A stretch of 64,000 bases of DNA from an uncultured Flavobacteriales bacterium (GTDB lineage Bacteria > Bacteroidota > Bacteroidia > Flavobacteriales_G > Salibacteraceae), in contig CAKZKD010000005.1 in assembly GCA_937121175.1 (NCBI GenBank), forward strand, positions 327,037 to 391,036, read 5' to 3'. Under the pieces are notes generated by a model. The model did no database searches. It saw only the letters and a program-made list of their open reading frames with translations, and had not been told where the DNA came from. The position numbers were made by a program, and so were the translations under genes. Shown one piece after another: positions 35,571 through 44,955 of this stretch (position 1 is the stretch's first letter; every line of letters begins with the position of its first letter).

Positions 35571-38500
35571 TGAAAAGAATTCTTCACATATCGTTAATTC
35601 TGTTTGTTGCATTTATTGTTACTAAGCAATCTAATGCTCAGGTGAGAGCATTGCCAGTTACAGCAAATACCACCCTAACCCCGCCTTACACTGCGTACTT
35701 GACAGATTATACCAATATAGCCTCCAATAAACTAATGGTGAATGCTATTTTCAATGACTTTAGCGAGCCTTCGGTAGATGTTTATCTAAGCATTAAAATA
35801 TCGAGTAATCTGGTGAGCTTGGAAACCAAACCTAATTTCAAACCATTAACCAGAACGACCCTCACGCCTGGCGCAGCCAAACTTTTTAAAGGTTCCGATT
35901 TAGCACCTTACTTCAATTATTCCAATCTTAATCTTACCGGAATTACGCTTTCTGAATTAAACAGAACTGGAAGGCTACCTGATGGGAATTATCAGTTCTG
36001 TATTACTGTCAAGGAATACAACTCAGGAAGAGCAATTTCTAGAGTTTCTTGCACAATGGCATTCATTTCACAGCAAGACCCTCCCCTACTCACCTTACCT
36101 ACTCAAGGTGGAACCGTAACACCCCAAACACCTCAAAACTTAATCTTTCAATGGCAGCTAAAAAACCCACCACCGGGCGGGTTTACCAATGTTGAGTATT
36201 ATCTGAAATTGTACGAAATCACCGATAATTCAATCGACCCATTAACCTCTATATCTGCCAGCAAAGTGCTCAAAATTTTTGAAACCACTTCAACTACTCC
36301 TATTCTTACCACCAACTTTAACTACGGTGTAGTACAGCCCGTTCTGGACGAAGGAAAACGCTACGCTTGGACCATTCAAATTAAAGAGAAAAACAATCGT
36401 CAAAGTTTTAAAAATAATGGTGTTTCACAGATTGGCTGGTTCCAATACGGGGTTCCAAGTGGTGGCTTAGTAGCCCTTTTGGCTCCAGATGATGGCCATG
36501 CTTTTGGCGAACGCGAAAACCGTAACTTTAAATGGAAAGCACCTGATAATGTGCTTCCCGGAAATCAGTTTAAATACGAACTAAAAATTGTGGAAACCAA
36601 CGGAAAGTCAGCTAAGGACGCCATTGCCCAAAACCCTTCTTGGTATTCTTTCACCAGTCAAGACCAATCTTCGTTACAAGACTTCACGCACACAACAACA
36701 AAAGCATTTGCAAAAAAAGATGAATACGCTTGGCAAGTAAAGGCTATTCTCGGAACTCGTGAAGTTGCGGCAAGTCCAATCCGAAAAATTTCTGGCCCGC
36801 CGCTTATCAAATCTTTTTACGCTGGTAACGAAATTGTGACCGTAAAATCAACAGCCAATAAGGACTTAAAGAACCTTGAAGGTATTGGAGAAATAAAAGT
36901 AAACACTAAGGGCGATACCAAACGCATCACATTTAAGGGGTTGAACATCGGAGTTTCTGGTGGTCAATATGTATTAAAATCTGGTACTATTTTATCGGCT
37001 ATTGCGCTTGACCCCATAACACTGACTCCATTCAATACTATTAATGACGATGCTACTTTTTACCCAGATAGTGTTAAAATCGACAAGAATGATTTTAAAT
37101 TACTTGGAACTGTAAAAATGGCATTACCTCATGCCGCTAAAGGCGGGCAGGTAAAATACATTGTATCAGAACCTTCATGGTTAAACTACGAAGGCTTTAC
37201 CTTACTTGGTAATGCCCTGCTAAACAATCAAAATGTCTATGACCTACTCGACCCAGGGAACTGTAAGTTAACGCTAAGAACCACCTCCGACTTCTTAATC
37301 AGTGGTGCTAACAAATACAAAATGCGATTTGATGCCGATATAGAAGTAAACCCAATCGTTCATACAAAAGACAATAGCAGACTATCCTTCTTCCTAAAAC
37401 AAATTGAACAGCTGTACTATTTCGAAATTGTAAAAGCAGATGAGTTCAACACCCAAAACACCATTCCATTAGTCCAAAAAGCCAATATTTATGCTCGACC
37501 TATAAAAGTAGTTGTGGACTTAGACGAAACTCAATCACCTGGTCAGCATTCCTCTGATAAGTTGTGGAAAGGGATTTATTACCAAGAGTTTGAGCTTCAA
37601 ATGGAGACCTCAATTGACGATTCTAAACAACAAATTTTGGCCAGTGAAATAAAGCAGGTATATAACCTCAACAGCGATAATAACACCAAATTAGACATTG
37701 ACGCTAAAGGGCTCCAGAGCGTATTAACTAGAGACTTCCAAACTTCCGAAAAGTCAACCTTTAATATGTTCCCAGCAACCCTAACAAATTTCGAATACAC
37801 AACAATAGACAACTCATTAACTGGAAGCGTAACGGGAAAAGTAATCATTCCATTTATAAGTGAAAGCACTCAGCACCTATACACCATACCAATAAACGAC
37901 CAAGGGTTTAATCTAGGCTCGTTCGACAATACGCTTAATGGTACCGTTATCAACTTTAACCCGTCTGGTGGCGAGCAAAAAATGGTAGTAACCCTCAAAA
38001 GAGCGGTCTTTGCAGACAACGAAAGACTGGATTGTACTGTTGATTTGAACTCGCCAATTCTAAAACACACGTTTAACGCGCTAAACGATTTTAGAATCTA
38101 TGGAGACCTATTTATCGGTTTTGGAAAACGAAACGGTTCTCATAAATTGTCTAACCAAGTAAAACTGAAGTACGAAGGCTTTAACATCAATGTTTATGAG
38201 CTTGGGGCAAGTTTGGTTGACGGGAAGTATGCATTGAGTATCAGAACTACGGCACCAATGGGTAATGATGTTGCTGGAAAACAAGGCCCTCCTATTTTAG
38301 ACTTTAGTTCGGTTGCTCCTATTGCTAACAAACCTGCAGATGTTAATTTAAGTGACCCAAAATACGCGGCTAACAAACCAGAAGTACCTGTTACGATTGC
38401 TACTGACCAAGACGCCAAATCTTTTGCTTTTGAAAAAGTAGAAGTGGACCTTAACTCAACCATTATAGAAATGAAAGGCTCACTTGAACTTAGAAAAGGA

Positions 38501-41500
38501 GACCCTTATTGGGGCACCGTTTTCAAAGGAGACATTAAAGGCGCACTAAAAGTACCTTCCAGAATAGAATTGGGTGCTAGTATGATTTTGGGTACCAGAG
38601 ACGCACTTAAATACTGGTATTTCGATGCCTATTTTAATGATACGCAGGGTATGGGAGTTTCGGTAATGGGCTTTTTCAATATTACAGCTCTTGAAGGCCG
38701 TGTTTATCGACACATGAACTACGATACCAAAGCAGGAGACTTTATAATAGACCCTACAATAAAATTTGGTGCTGGTTTATACATGCAGCTCATCGACCCC
38801 AAGGGTGGAAAAATGTTCAAGTCAGATATCGCGGCAGAAGTTGAAGTTAAATCCTCTGGTTATATTGTAGATGTTGAAGGGGACCTTTCTATGCTAAATG
38901 CCACTTCCCGTTCTCCTGGAGCTGGAGGTGTCGCTAAGAAAGCGGTAGCCAAGGAAGTCGCAAAAGAAGTTGCTAAGCAATTAGGACCTATCGACGTTGA
39001 AATTCCTATCGGAAGTGATAAAATGAAGCTTTCAGCAAGTACCGAAAAAGCTGGATTAACTTATACAACAGGCTCTACAACTTATGGTTTTAGCGCAGAT
39101 ATCTCTTCAGCAGCTGGAGCCGAACTAACCTATAAAAACGGTAGTGATGAATTGATTCTTGCTGGTTCTAGATTGGGAAGCGCTTCCTTCAAATTGAAAA
39201 AAGGCTCAAACGTGGTTGGTCTGGCATATGACGGAGCGAATAAGGGATCAGTAGAGTTTGCAAATGGTGGATTTAATTTAAACTCAAGCTTTAACAAACT
39301 GCAGAAAGCTGGCGAATTGAAAGTATCATACAGTGGAACTACGGTTGAAGTTGCTGCGGACGCCACATCCGGAAAAGGAAGTTTACTCGTAGAAATTGAT
39401 GCTAACAACTCATTTGGAGCATCGTTTGACCGAATTGGTGCTGGCAGCCTAAATGTAAAAACTGCTTCGCTTAGCATGAAGATGGAGGCAAACAAGGTGG
39501 CTCAAACTGGTAAATTTGGTTTTACCTACAACAGCACTCAATTTGCTGTAGCCGCGGATAAAAAGAATGGAACTGGGTCTTTAGCAATTGGAACTGGGTC
39601 CAAAAAACTTGAAGCAGAAGGCGATAAAGTAGGAATAGGTCGTGTGATGATGACCGATGGGTCGGCCAAATTTGAATTGAAAGCAGATAAACCTGCTGGA
39701 ACAGGTAGCGTAGAAATAATCCCGGACCCAAGTAAACGTCTATATGTATTTCTTGACAAAAGTGGAGCTGGGACCTTTGAAGCATTGTATAATGGAATGG
39801 ATTTAAGAGTCAGTGCTGACAAGAACGCTGGGTCAGGGTCTATTTTCGCAAAATACGGCAGTAAAAAACTTACTGCAAGAGGGAGTAAACAAGCACTCAC
39901 TGGATATTTCTCTTATGCAGATGGTAATGACTCAGTAAGTGCCGATTTATCTTCCACTAAAATGAAAGTCGAAGTGGCCCAACAAGGTACCTACTTCATG
40001 GTAGATGCGGATAAAAGTGGAAATGGTAATCTTGAAATCAAGACTGGAGTTTACCGATTCAAAACAGGTTTAAATAATGACGTTTTCACAGTTATGGCAA
40101 AGGATGCCACGAAAGCGGTTTATGCATCAGCAGACGAAAAAAATCAGACCGGCTCTTTTGCACTGAAAATTAATTCAGATTCACTATACACCGCAGCTAC
40201 ATCAACTAGTGCAACTTTTTACTCCGATTATTCTGGAACTAAATTTTTTATTACCGGAGATAAAGCAGGAAGCGGTAAACTCGAATTATTGCAAGGAACG
40301 AAAGAACTTAAAATTGACGGTGATGTTACCAAAAAGTCAGGTTCATTCTTCATTAAAGATGGTAGTAACGCCATATACCTAGCCGCTAATCAAAGTGCTG
40401 CCACAGGAAATCTTGCGATGAAAATTGGTTCGGATAGTATTAAGGCAAATGTGAAAGCCAATGAAGCCGATTTAGCCTTCGCCTACAATGGAGTTGCTAT
40501 GGCTGTGGATGCGAATAGAGCTGGTAGCGGAAAAATATCCTATTCTCAAAACGGAAAAGAAATTGAAATTGATGCCAATGTCGTCGCTCAAACTGGTACG
40601 TTCAAATATTCCGAATCAGCCTTCGATATTCAAATAACGACAGCTAAAGAATTTGACCTAAACATTGGTAGCACCAACTTCCACTTAAATTTTGGCAGCC
40701 AATACGAACTAAAAAAATCTGGAACTGCAGTTGCAATGGGACTAGTCAACAACATTGGCACCCATACATTTACCGAAAATGGCTATGCATGTACCATTGT
40801 TTCTACTGCTTCTGTTAAATCACTTCAAGTTACAAAAGCTGGAAATACCGTCAAAATAGCGTTAGACAATGCGGATAACGGAACATTAACCTTCACCACT
40901 TCAGGAGTAACTTATACTGCACAAAAGCTTGCCACTGGAACTTACAAGCTAAGTTCAGGAACGAAGAGTATCGCATTGCTTTCTGATAAATCGGTAATAC
41001 TGAAAGACGGAACGTCAAAAGAACTAGAAATCTCTACTAATGGACTTAAAGTAAAATATGACGCATACAACATGGCAATTGATGCGACTAAAAAAGAGTT
41101 TTCATATGCGGACGCAACTTACGGCATGAGCTTTAGTCCGACAGAAGTAAAACTAAACGATGCCACCAGAGCAATTAAGTTAAAGGCCGATAAATCTTTT
41201 GAATTCAGTGAAGGAAAAACAAAAAAATTATTGTTATCAAAAGATGAAGTCAATGTGACTTACGACAATTACACCGCAGCATTTGGAACGAACAAATCGT
41301 TGAGCTTTTCAGACGGTAAAAAATCATTTGTCGCAACTACGAATGGACTTAGTTTATCAGATGGAACAAAAACCATAAAGCTCAATACTGACAAGAGCGC
41401 ATCTTATGCGGATGGTACTTCTAAGTTCGTAAAGATTGACCCAGAAGGTGTGGACTTAAAATATGATACCTATACTGCCTCTTTCAATAAATCAAAGGAC

Positions 41501-42925
41501 CTCAACTTTAGTGATGGCTCTAACTCTTTTGCGCTGAACCCAAACAAAATGGAGTTAAAAACAGGAACAAACTCTGTTGCTCTAGAGAATAAAAATGGGG
41601 TTAAATCAATCTCTGCTTCCGACGGCACCAATTCAGCCTCATTCGCCAGCACCGGAACTGCTACTGTCTTATATGGCTCCAACACAATTCGGGTCAATGG
41701 AACTAAAATGCTAGAGTTAGAAGTTAGCAAACACAAAGTCGCAATTGATAAAGGAAGTGCTTCTTATACCGATGGAGATGTTTTACTAGCACTCGGTGAA
41801 GGAAATGATTTACTTAAAGCAAGCAAGGGAACGAGAAGTTTAGCAATTACAAAAGATTCCGATCTTGAACTAAAAGACGGAAAATACCTTGCCAGTGTCT
41901 CGTACAACAAGAAAAGCCTCAAGCTTTCTGATGGAACTCGAACAGTAACTGCTGGCGGAACAACTAACCTTATTTCGTATCAAGAAGCCGGTTACTTAGT
42001 CTCTTTCTATAAAGCTACAAGTGGGCAATATGGATTAAAAGGTGCCTACAGTGGAAGTTCAGTTGCAGTTGAAGCCGGAAGAGGAAAAGACATTAAAGTT
42101 ATAGCGGCAAATTCTAGTCTTGGAGAAATAGCCGTATCCGGAAATAGCAAAAAAGACATCATTCTTGATTACAAAAAAGGCTCGGATGACCTAAAAATTG
42201 TAACCGGCTCTAAATCTTTCGACATAAGCGGGTCATTACTATCCAAGGTAGTTCCGGGCGGAGGTGTTGGAGCAAAAGACCCCAAACTTGCCAAAAAAGG
42301 ACCTGCACAAAAGGGACCTAAATACCTGAAAAAGAAAATTACCGATGGTAAAGCGGGCGTTAAAGGTAAAGTCAAAATGCATTATGATAGTCACAAAGAC
42401 TACTTGCTCATATCAGGTGCAGTTGCCAGTGCAAATCCAATCTGTATAAATGGAACCATGGTCATTGAATCTAAAAAAGGCGATTGGAAAGTAGAAATAG
42501 GCTCCAAGGCAAAACACATCGAAGTATATCCAACCTGTGCCGGATTTGGTGGTGGTGGATTTTTATTAATGGATAAAAAAACCACGGAAGTTGGTATTTA
42601 CGGTGGATTTAAAGCTGGTGGTTGTGTTGGCATAGGCATAGCAGATATCTGTGCAAGAGCAAGTCTTACAATTTTTGCCGAGGCTAAATTCACATACAGT
42701 CCATCATTTGCAATTAACCACGTAATGGTAGGTGCCGACTTTAGGGCATCTTTAACAGTTGAACCACCTTGGCCACTATCAAATTTCACGATTGGAGGTG
42801 TTCGGCTACACGGTCAATTAAAGGCTGACTTTGACAAGAATAATATTTCTGGTAAACTAAATGGAAGTGCAACAATTCTAGGGTGTTCGAAAGGCTTTGA
42901 TATGAACTTTAATATGGGAATGTAA
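35570..42925 (+). CDS. Giant TANFOR-type surface protein with long beta-repeat tracts
   Basis: A 2451-residue protein with GTG start overlapping the barrel gene stop. After the signal peptide (1-24) comes a region matching my memory of the TANFOR domain (about 28-300): LTPPYTAYLTDY, LAPYFNYSNLNLTG, GNYQFCITVKEYNSGRA, DPPLLTLPTQGG. A fibronectin-like part follows (about 300-415), then about 700 residues of unrecognised beta-rich sequence. A Lys/Ala/Val hinge (about 1114-1147) leads to about 1000 residues of short repeats. A Gly/Cys-containing C-terminal domain (about 2264-2451) ends the protein. No T9SS C-terminal signal is visible, unlike its neighbours, so it may stay attached to the outer membrane through the barrel. 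Confidence 0.75.
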   Translation: MKRILHISLILFVAFIVTKQSNAQVRALPVTANTTLTPPYTAYLTDYTNIASNKLMVNAIFNDFSEPSVDVYLSIKISSNLVSLETKPNFKPLTRTTLTPGAAKLFKGSDLAPYFNYSNLNLTGITLSELNRTGRLPDGNYQFCITVKEYNSGRAISRVSCTMAFISQQDPPLLTLPTQGGTVTPQTPQNLIFQWQLKNPPPGGFTNVEYYLKLYEITDNSIDPLTSISASKVLKIFETTSTTPILTTNFNYGVVQPVLDEGKRYAWTIQIKEKNNRQSFKNNGVSQIGWFQYGVPSGGLVALLAPDDGHAFGERENRNFKWKAPDNVLPGNQFKYELKIVETNGKSAKDAIAQNPSWYSFTSQDQSSLQDFTHTTTKAFAKKDEYAWQVKAILGTREVAASPIRKISGPPLIKSFYAGNEIVTVKSTANKDLKNLEGIGEIKVNTKGDTKRITFKGLNIGVSGGQYVLKSGTILSAIALDPITLTPFNTINDDATFYPDSVKIDKNDFKLLGTVKMALPHAAKGGQVKYIVSEPSWLNYEGFTLLGNALLNNQNVYDLLDPGNCKLTLRTTSDFLISGANKYKMRFDADIEVNPIVHTKDNSRLSFFLKQIEQLYYFEIVKADEFNTQNTIPLVQKANIYARPIKVVVDLDETQSPGQHSSDKLWKGIYYQEFELQMETSIDDSKQQILASEIKQVYNLNSDNNTKLDIDAKGLQSVLTRDFQTSEKSTFNMFPATLTNFEYTTIDNSLTGSVTGKVIIPFISESTQHLYTIPINDQGFNLGSFDNTLNGTVINFNPSGGEQKMVVTLKRAVFADNERLDCTVDLNSPILKHTFNALNDFRIYGDLFIGFGKRNGSHKLSNQVKLKYEGFNINVYELGASLVDGKYALSIRTTAPMGNDVAGKQGPPILDFSSVAPIANKPADVNLSDPKYAANKPEVPVTIATDQDAKSFAFEKVEVDLNSTIIEMKGSLELRKGDPYWGTVFKGDIKGALKVPSRIELGASMILGTRDALKYWYFDAYFNDTQGMGVSVMGFFNITALEGRVYRHMNYDTKAGDFIIDPTIKFGAGLYMQLIDPKGGKMFKSDIAAEVEVKSSGYIVDVEGDLSMLNATSRSPGAGGVAKKAVAKEVAKEVAKQLGPIDVEIPIGSDKMKLSASTEKAGLTYTTGSTTYGFSADISSAAGAELTYKNGSDELILAGSRLGSASFKLKKGSNVVGLAYDGANKGSVEFANGGFNLNSSFNKLQKAGELKVSYSGTTVEVAADATSGKGSLLVEIDANNSFGASFDRIGAGSLNVKTASLSMKMEANKVAQTGKFGFTYNSTQFAVAADKKNGTGSLAIGTGSKKLEAEGDKVGIGRVMMTDGSAKFELKADKPAGTGSVEIIPDPSKRLYVFLDKSGAGTFEALYNGMDLRVSADKNAGSGSIFAKYGSKKLTARGSKQALTGYFSYADGNDSVSADLSSTKMKVEVAQQGTYFMVDADKSGNGNLEIKTGVYRFKTGLNNDVFTVMAKDATKAVYASADEKNQTGSFALKINSDSLYTAATSTSATFYSDYSGTKFFITGDKAGSGKLELLQGTKELKIDGDVTKKSGSFFIKDGSNAIYLAANQSAATGNLAMKIGSDSIKANVKANEADLAFAYNGVAMAVDANRAGSGKISYSQNGKEIEIDANVVAQTGTFKYSESAFDIQITTAKEFDLNIGSTNFHLNFGSQYELKKSGTAVAMGLVNNIGTHTFTENGYACTIVSTASVKSLQVTKAGNTVKIALDNADNGTLTFTTSGVTYTAQKLATGTYKLSSGTKSIALLSDKSVILKDGTSKELEISTNGLKVKYDAYNMAIDATKKEFSYADATYGMSFSPTEVKLNDATRAIKLKADKSFEFSEGKTKKLLLSKDEVNVTYDNYTAAFGTNKSLSFSDGKKSFVATTNGLSLSDGTKTIKLNTDKSASYADGTSKFVKIDPEGVDLKYDTYTASFNKSKDLNFSDGSNSFALNPNKMELKTGTNSVALENKNGVKSISASDGTNSASFASTGTATVLYGSNTIRVNGTKMLELEVSKHKVAIDKGSASYTDGDVLLALGEGNDLLKASKGTRSLAITKDSDLELKDGKYLASVSYNKKSLKLSDGTRTVTAGGTTNLISYQEAGYLVSFYKATSGQYGLKGAYSGSSVAVEAGRGKDIKVIAANSSLGEIAVSGNSKKDIILDYKKGSDDLKIVTGSKSFDISGSLLSKVVPGGGVGAKDPKLAKKGPAQKGPKYLKKKITDGKAGVKGKVKMHYDSHKDYLLISGAVASANPICINGTMVIESKKGDWKVEIGSKAKHIEVYPTCAGFGGGGFLLMDKKTTEVGIYGGFKAGGCVGIGIADICARASLTIFAEAKFTYSPSFAINHVMVGADFRASLTVEPPWPLSNFTIGGVRLHGQLKADFDKNNISGKLNGSATILGCSKGFDMNFNMGM
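39010..41960 (+). repeat. Two classes of short beta-strand repeats inside the TANFOR-type protein
   Basis: Class 1 (about 39010-40660, residues 1147-1697) repeats roughly every 24 residues with the pattern hydrophobic-x-hydrophobic-x-A-D-K-x-x-G-x-G-S (ADKKNGTGSLAI, ADKPAGTGSVEI, ADKNAGSGSIFA, GDKAGSGKLELL). Class 2 (about 41030-41960, residues 1820-2130) is built on K-S-x-x-F-S-D-G-x-x-x-hydrophobic units (NKSLSFSDGKKSF, SKDLNFSDGSNSF). Both alternate short strands and Gly turns, suggesting a beta-solenoid or stacked hairpin rod. The copies are diverged at DNA level. I know no named repeat that matches. Confidence 0.65.
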
Positions 42926-44955
42926 TGAGAATAATATTTGCCATATTGAGTTTTCTTTTCGCCTTCTGTGGACAACAAATTGGGTTTGCGCAAGAAGACC
43001 GCAAGCCTAACACCCTCTTGGTGAAAAACATGCAAGATGGAACTGTTTTTCTTAAGTGGGTGTGCGAAAAAGTATATTACGAAGAAGGCTTCAACGTATA
43101 TCGAAAAACTGATATTGGCGCTTGGGAAAAGTTAAACAAAGACCCACTATTATGGAACGATACTGAAATTGCAAGAATCTCGGGAATCTATCCCGATGTT
43201 GCCATGTTCAATGGAATATTTCAAAAAATTACGGTAAAAGAGTTTCAAGAGAATGTCGCGTCTGTATTTGCACTTCAAAAAGCATTTCAGTTTAATGAAT
43301 TTGCATTGGCTATGGCCATAGGTTACGTAGATAAAACTGCCAGTTCTGGTACTTCCTATTCTTATAAAGTAGTAGCTATTGAAAACGGTCTAGAAACCGA
43401 AATGGACCAAAAACAACTAACGGTTGGAATCTACACTCCGGTGCAACCCCCTCAAAATATAGTGGTTGAACGTAAAAAGAGAAAAATAAATTTCGATTTC
43501 AAACCAGAACCCATGCGCTACTTTGGAATCAAGGTGTTCAGAACTGGATCCGATTTCTCTACAGATACACTAACCGGAACAGACGTTTATGCTGTTCAGC
43601 AAGACATTGATGAAAATGGGAAGCTAGTCCCTTGGCCAAAGCATTTGTTTATTGACAGAACCATAAATAAGGAAGTAGAATACACTTACGAATTTTTTGC
43701 TGTTGATTATTTTGCCGAAACAAGCCCTTCTTCCGGCGAAATAAAATCTGAAACCATTGATTTTGACCCCCCGCAAGAAGCATTTGGTCTAGACTTTACC
43801 ATTGATACTCAAAAAGTGAATCTGACTTGGGTTACCGTAGTTGACCCCGATAGAGCAGGGATAAATGTGTATCGGTACAATGCCGAAGGAAAAGATTCGA
43901 TTAAACTAAACTCAGAGCCGCTAAGCAGAGATGCACTAGCTATTACCAATCAAGTTGAAGAATTTGCAACTTATTTCTATAAAGTCGGTGTTTTTGATGC
44001 TACTGGCAATGAAATTCTCTCAGCTCCTACAATGGTGCAGGTAAGGGATATCATACCTCCGCTTCCACCAACCGGAGTAAAAACAACTACGGATACAGGT
44101 AAAGTGAACCTAACCTGGAGGCCGAACAAAGAGCCTGACCTAAAAGGTTACGTGATTTTTAAGGTAATTGATGATGGAAGCAACAACGAGGAAGAGTACA
44201 CTTTGGTGAACCCAAAACCGATAACAGCTACCAACTATACCGAAACTATGTCGAAAAATGTAAAAAACACCTTTCATTATGTGGTTACCGCGGTTGACAC
44301 TTCTTGGAACTACAGCAAAAAATCAGAGTATAGCGTAGCAGAGTTGCCTGACCACGTGTCGCCAGTTAAGCCATTTATAAAAATGGTAAAACAGGACGAT
44401 AAATCCGTTGTGGTTGAATGGATTCCGAACAAAGATGAAGACCTAAAAGGTTACCACATGTACCGAAAAACAGTAGGTGACTCAACTCAACAACCCGAAA
44501 AACTGAACGGAAGACTACTCAAGCTAGACAAATCAACTTACGACGACAAACTGTTTGATCCCGGAACAAATTACAGCTACTATATGCAAGCGGTCGACAG
44601 TTCTGGAAATACCTCTGAATTCAGCAATGAATTTCAAATAAAGACGGCCGGAAAGTCCAAAAAACAAGCTGTAAACCTGAGTAGTTTTTCGGTAAAAAAG
44701 AAACGCAAGGGAAAGATGGTAAGCCTGAAATGGGTTGCCCTTCCAGAAGAAAATATTGAGGGTTATATGCTTTATCGTAAACTATCCTCGGATAAACGTT
44801 TTATGCCCCATACTGGACAATTAAGCAATTCTGTTTTCACCGACAAAAAATTTGAAAAAGGAAAAACATACGAATATCAGTTGCGGGTTTACACCAAAGC
44901 AGGCGACGTTATTCGCTCGGAAGTAAAAGAAATTGAAATTCCAGCTGATAAATAG
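42925..44955 (+). CDS. Secreted multi-fibronectin-type-III protein
   Basis: A 676-residue protein with a signal peptide (about 1-22, QQIGFAQ). The rest is a chain of about five or six fibronectin-III-like domains, each with the LTW/VYR pattern: VFLKWVCEK...FNVYRKT, KVNLTWVTVVD...INVYRYN, KVNLTWRPNKEPDLKGYVIF, SVVVEWIPNKDEDLKGYHMY, MVSLKWVALPEENIEGYMLY. The first domain carries a helical insertion. No enzyme motif or T9SS sorting domain is seen. It starts within the stop of the TANFOR-type gene and ends directly before the ATG of the next giant gene, so it is probably a structural partner of these two. Confidence 0.78.
   Translation: MRIIFAILSFLFAFCGQQIGFAQEDRKPNTLLVKNMQDGTVFLKWVCEKVYYEEGFNVYRKTDIGAWEKLNKDPLLWNDTEIARISGIYPDVAMFNGIFQKITVKEFQENVASVFALQKAFQFNEFALAMAIGYVDKTASSGTSYSYKVVAIENGLETEMDQKQLTVGIYTPVQPPQNIVVERKKRKINFDFKPEPMRYFGIKVFRTGSDFSTDTLTGTDVYAVQQDIDENGKLVPWPKHLFIDRTINKEVEYTYEFFAVDYFAETSPSSGEIKSETIDFDPPQEAFGLDFTIDTQKVNLTWVTVVDPDRAGINVYRYNAEGKDSIKLNSEPLSRDALAITNQVEEFATYFYKVGVFDATGNEILSAPTMVQVRDIIPPLPPTGVKTTTDTGKVNLTWRPNKEPDLKGYVIFKVIDDGSNNEEEYTLVNPKPITATNYTETMSKNVKNTFHYVVTAVDTSWNYSKKSEYSVAELPDHVSPVKPFIKMVKQDDKSVVVEWIPNKDEDLKGYHMYRKTVGDSTQQPEKLNGRLLKLDKSTYDDKLFDPGTNYSYYMQAVDSSGNTSEFSNEFQIKTAGKSKKQAVNLSSFSVKKKRKGKMVSLKWVALPEENIEGYMLYRKLSSDKRFMPHTGQLSNSVFTDKKFEKGKTYEYQLRVYTKAGDVIRSEVKEIEIPADK

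Noticed and set aside
39010..42360. Beta-repeats of the giant protein as RHS/YD repeats or a polymorphic toxin
   Set aside because: The YD-repeat consensus is absent, and the C-terminus is a Gly/Cys-rich structural-looking domain without a recognisable toxin motif or a following immunity gene.
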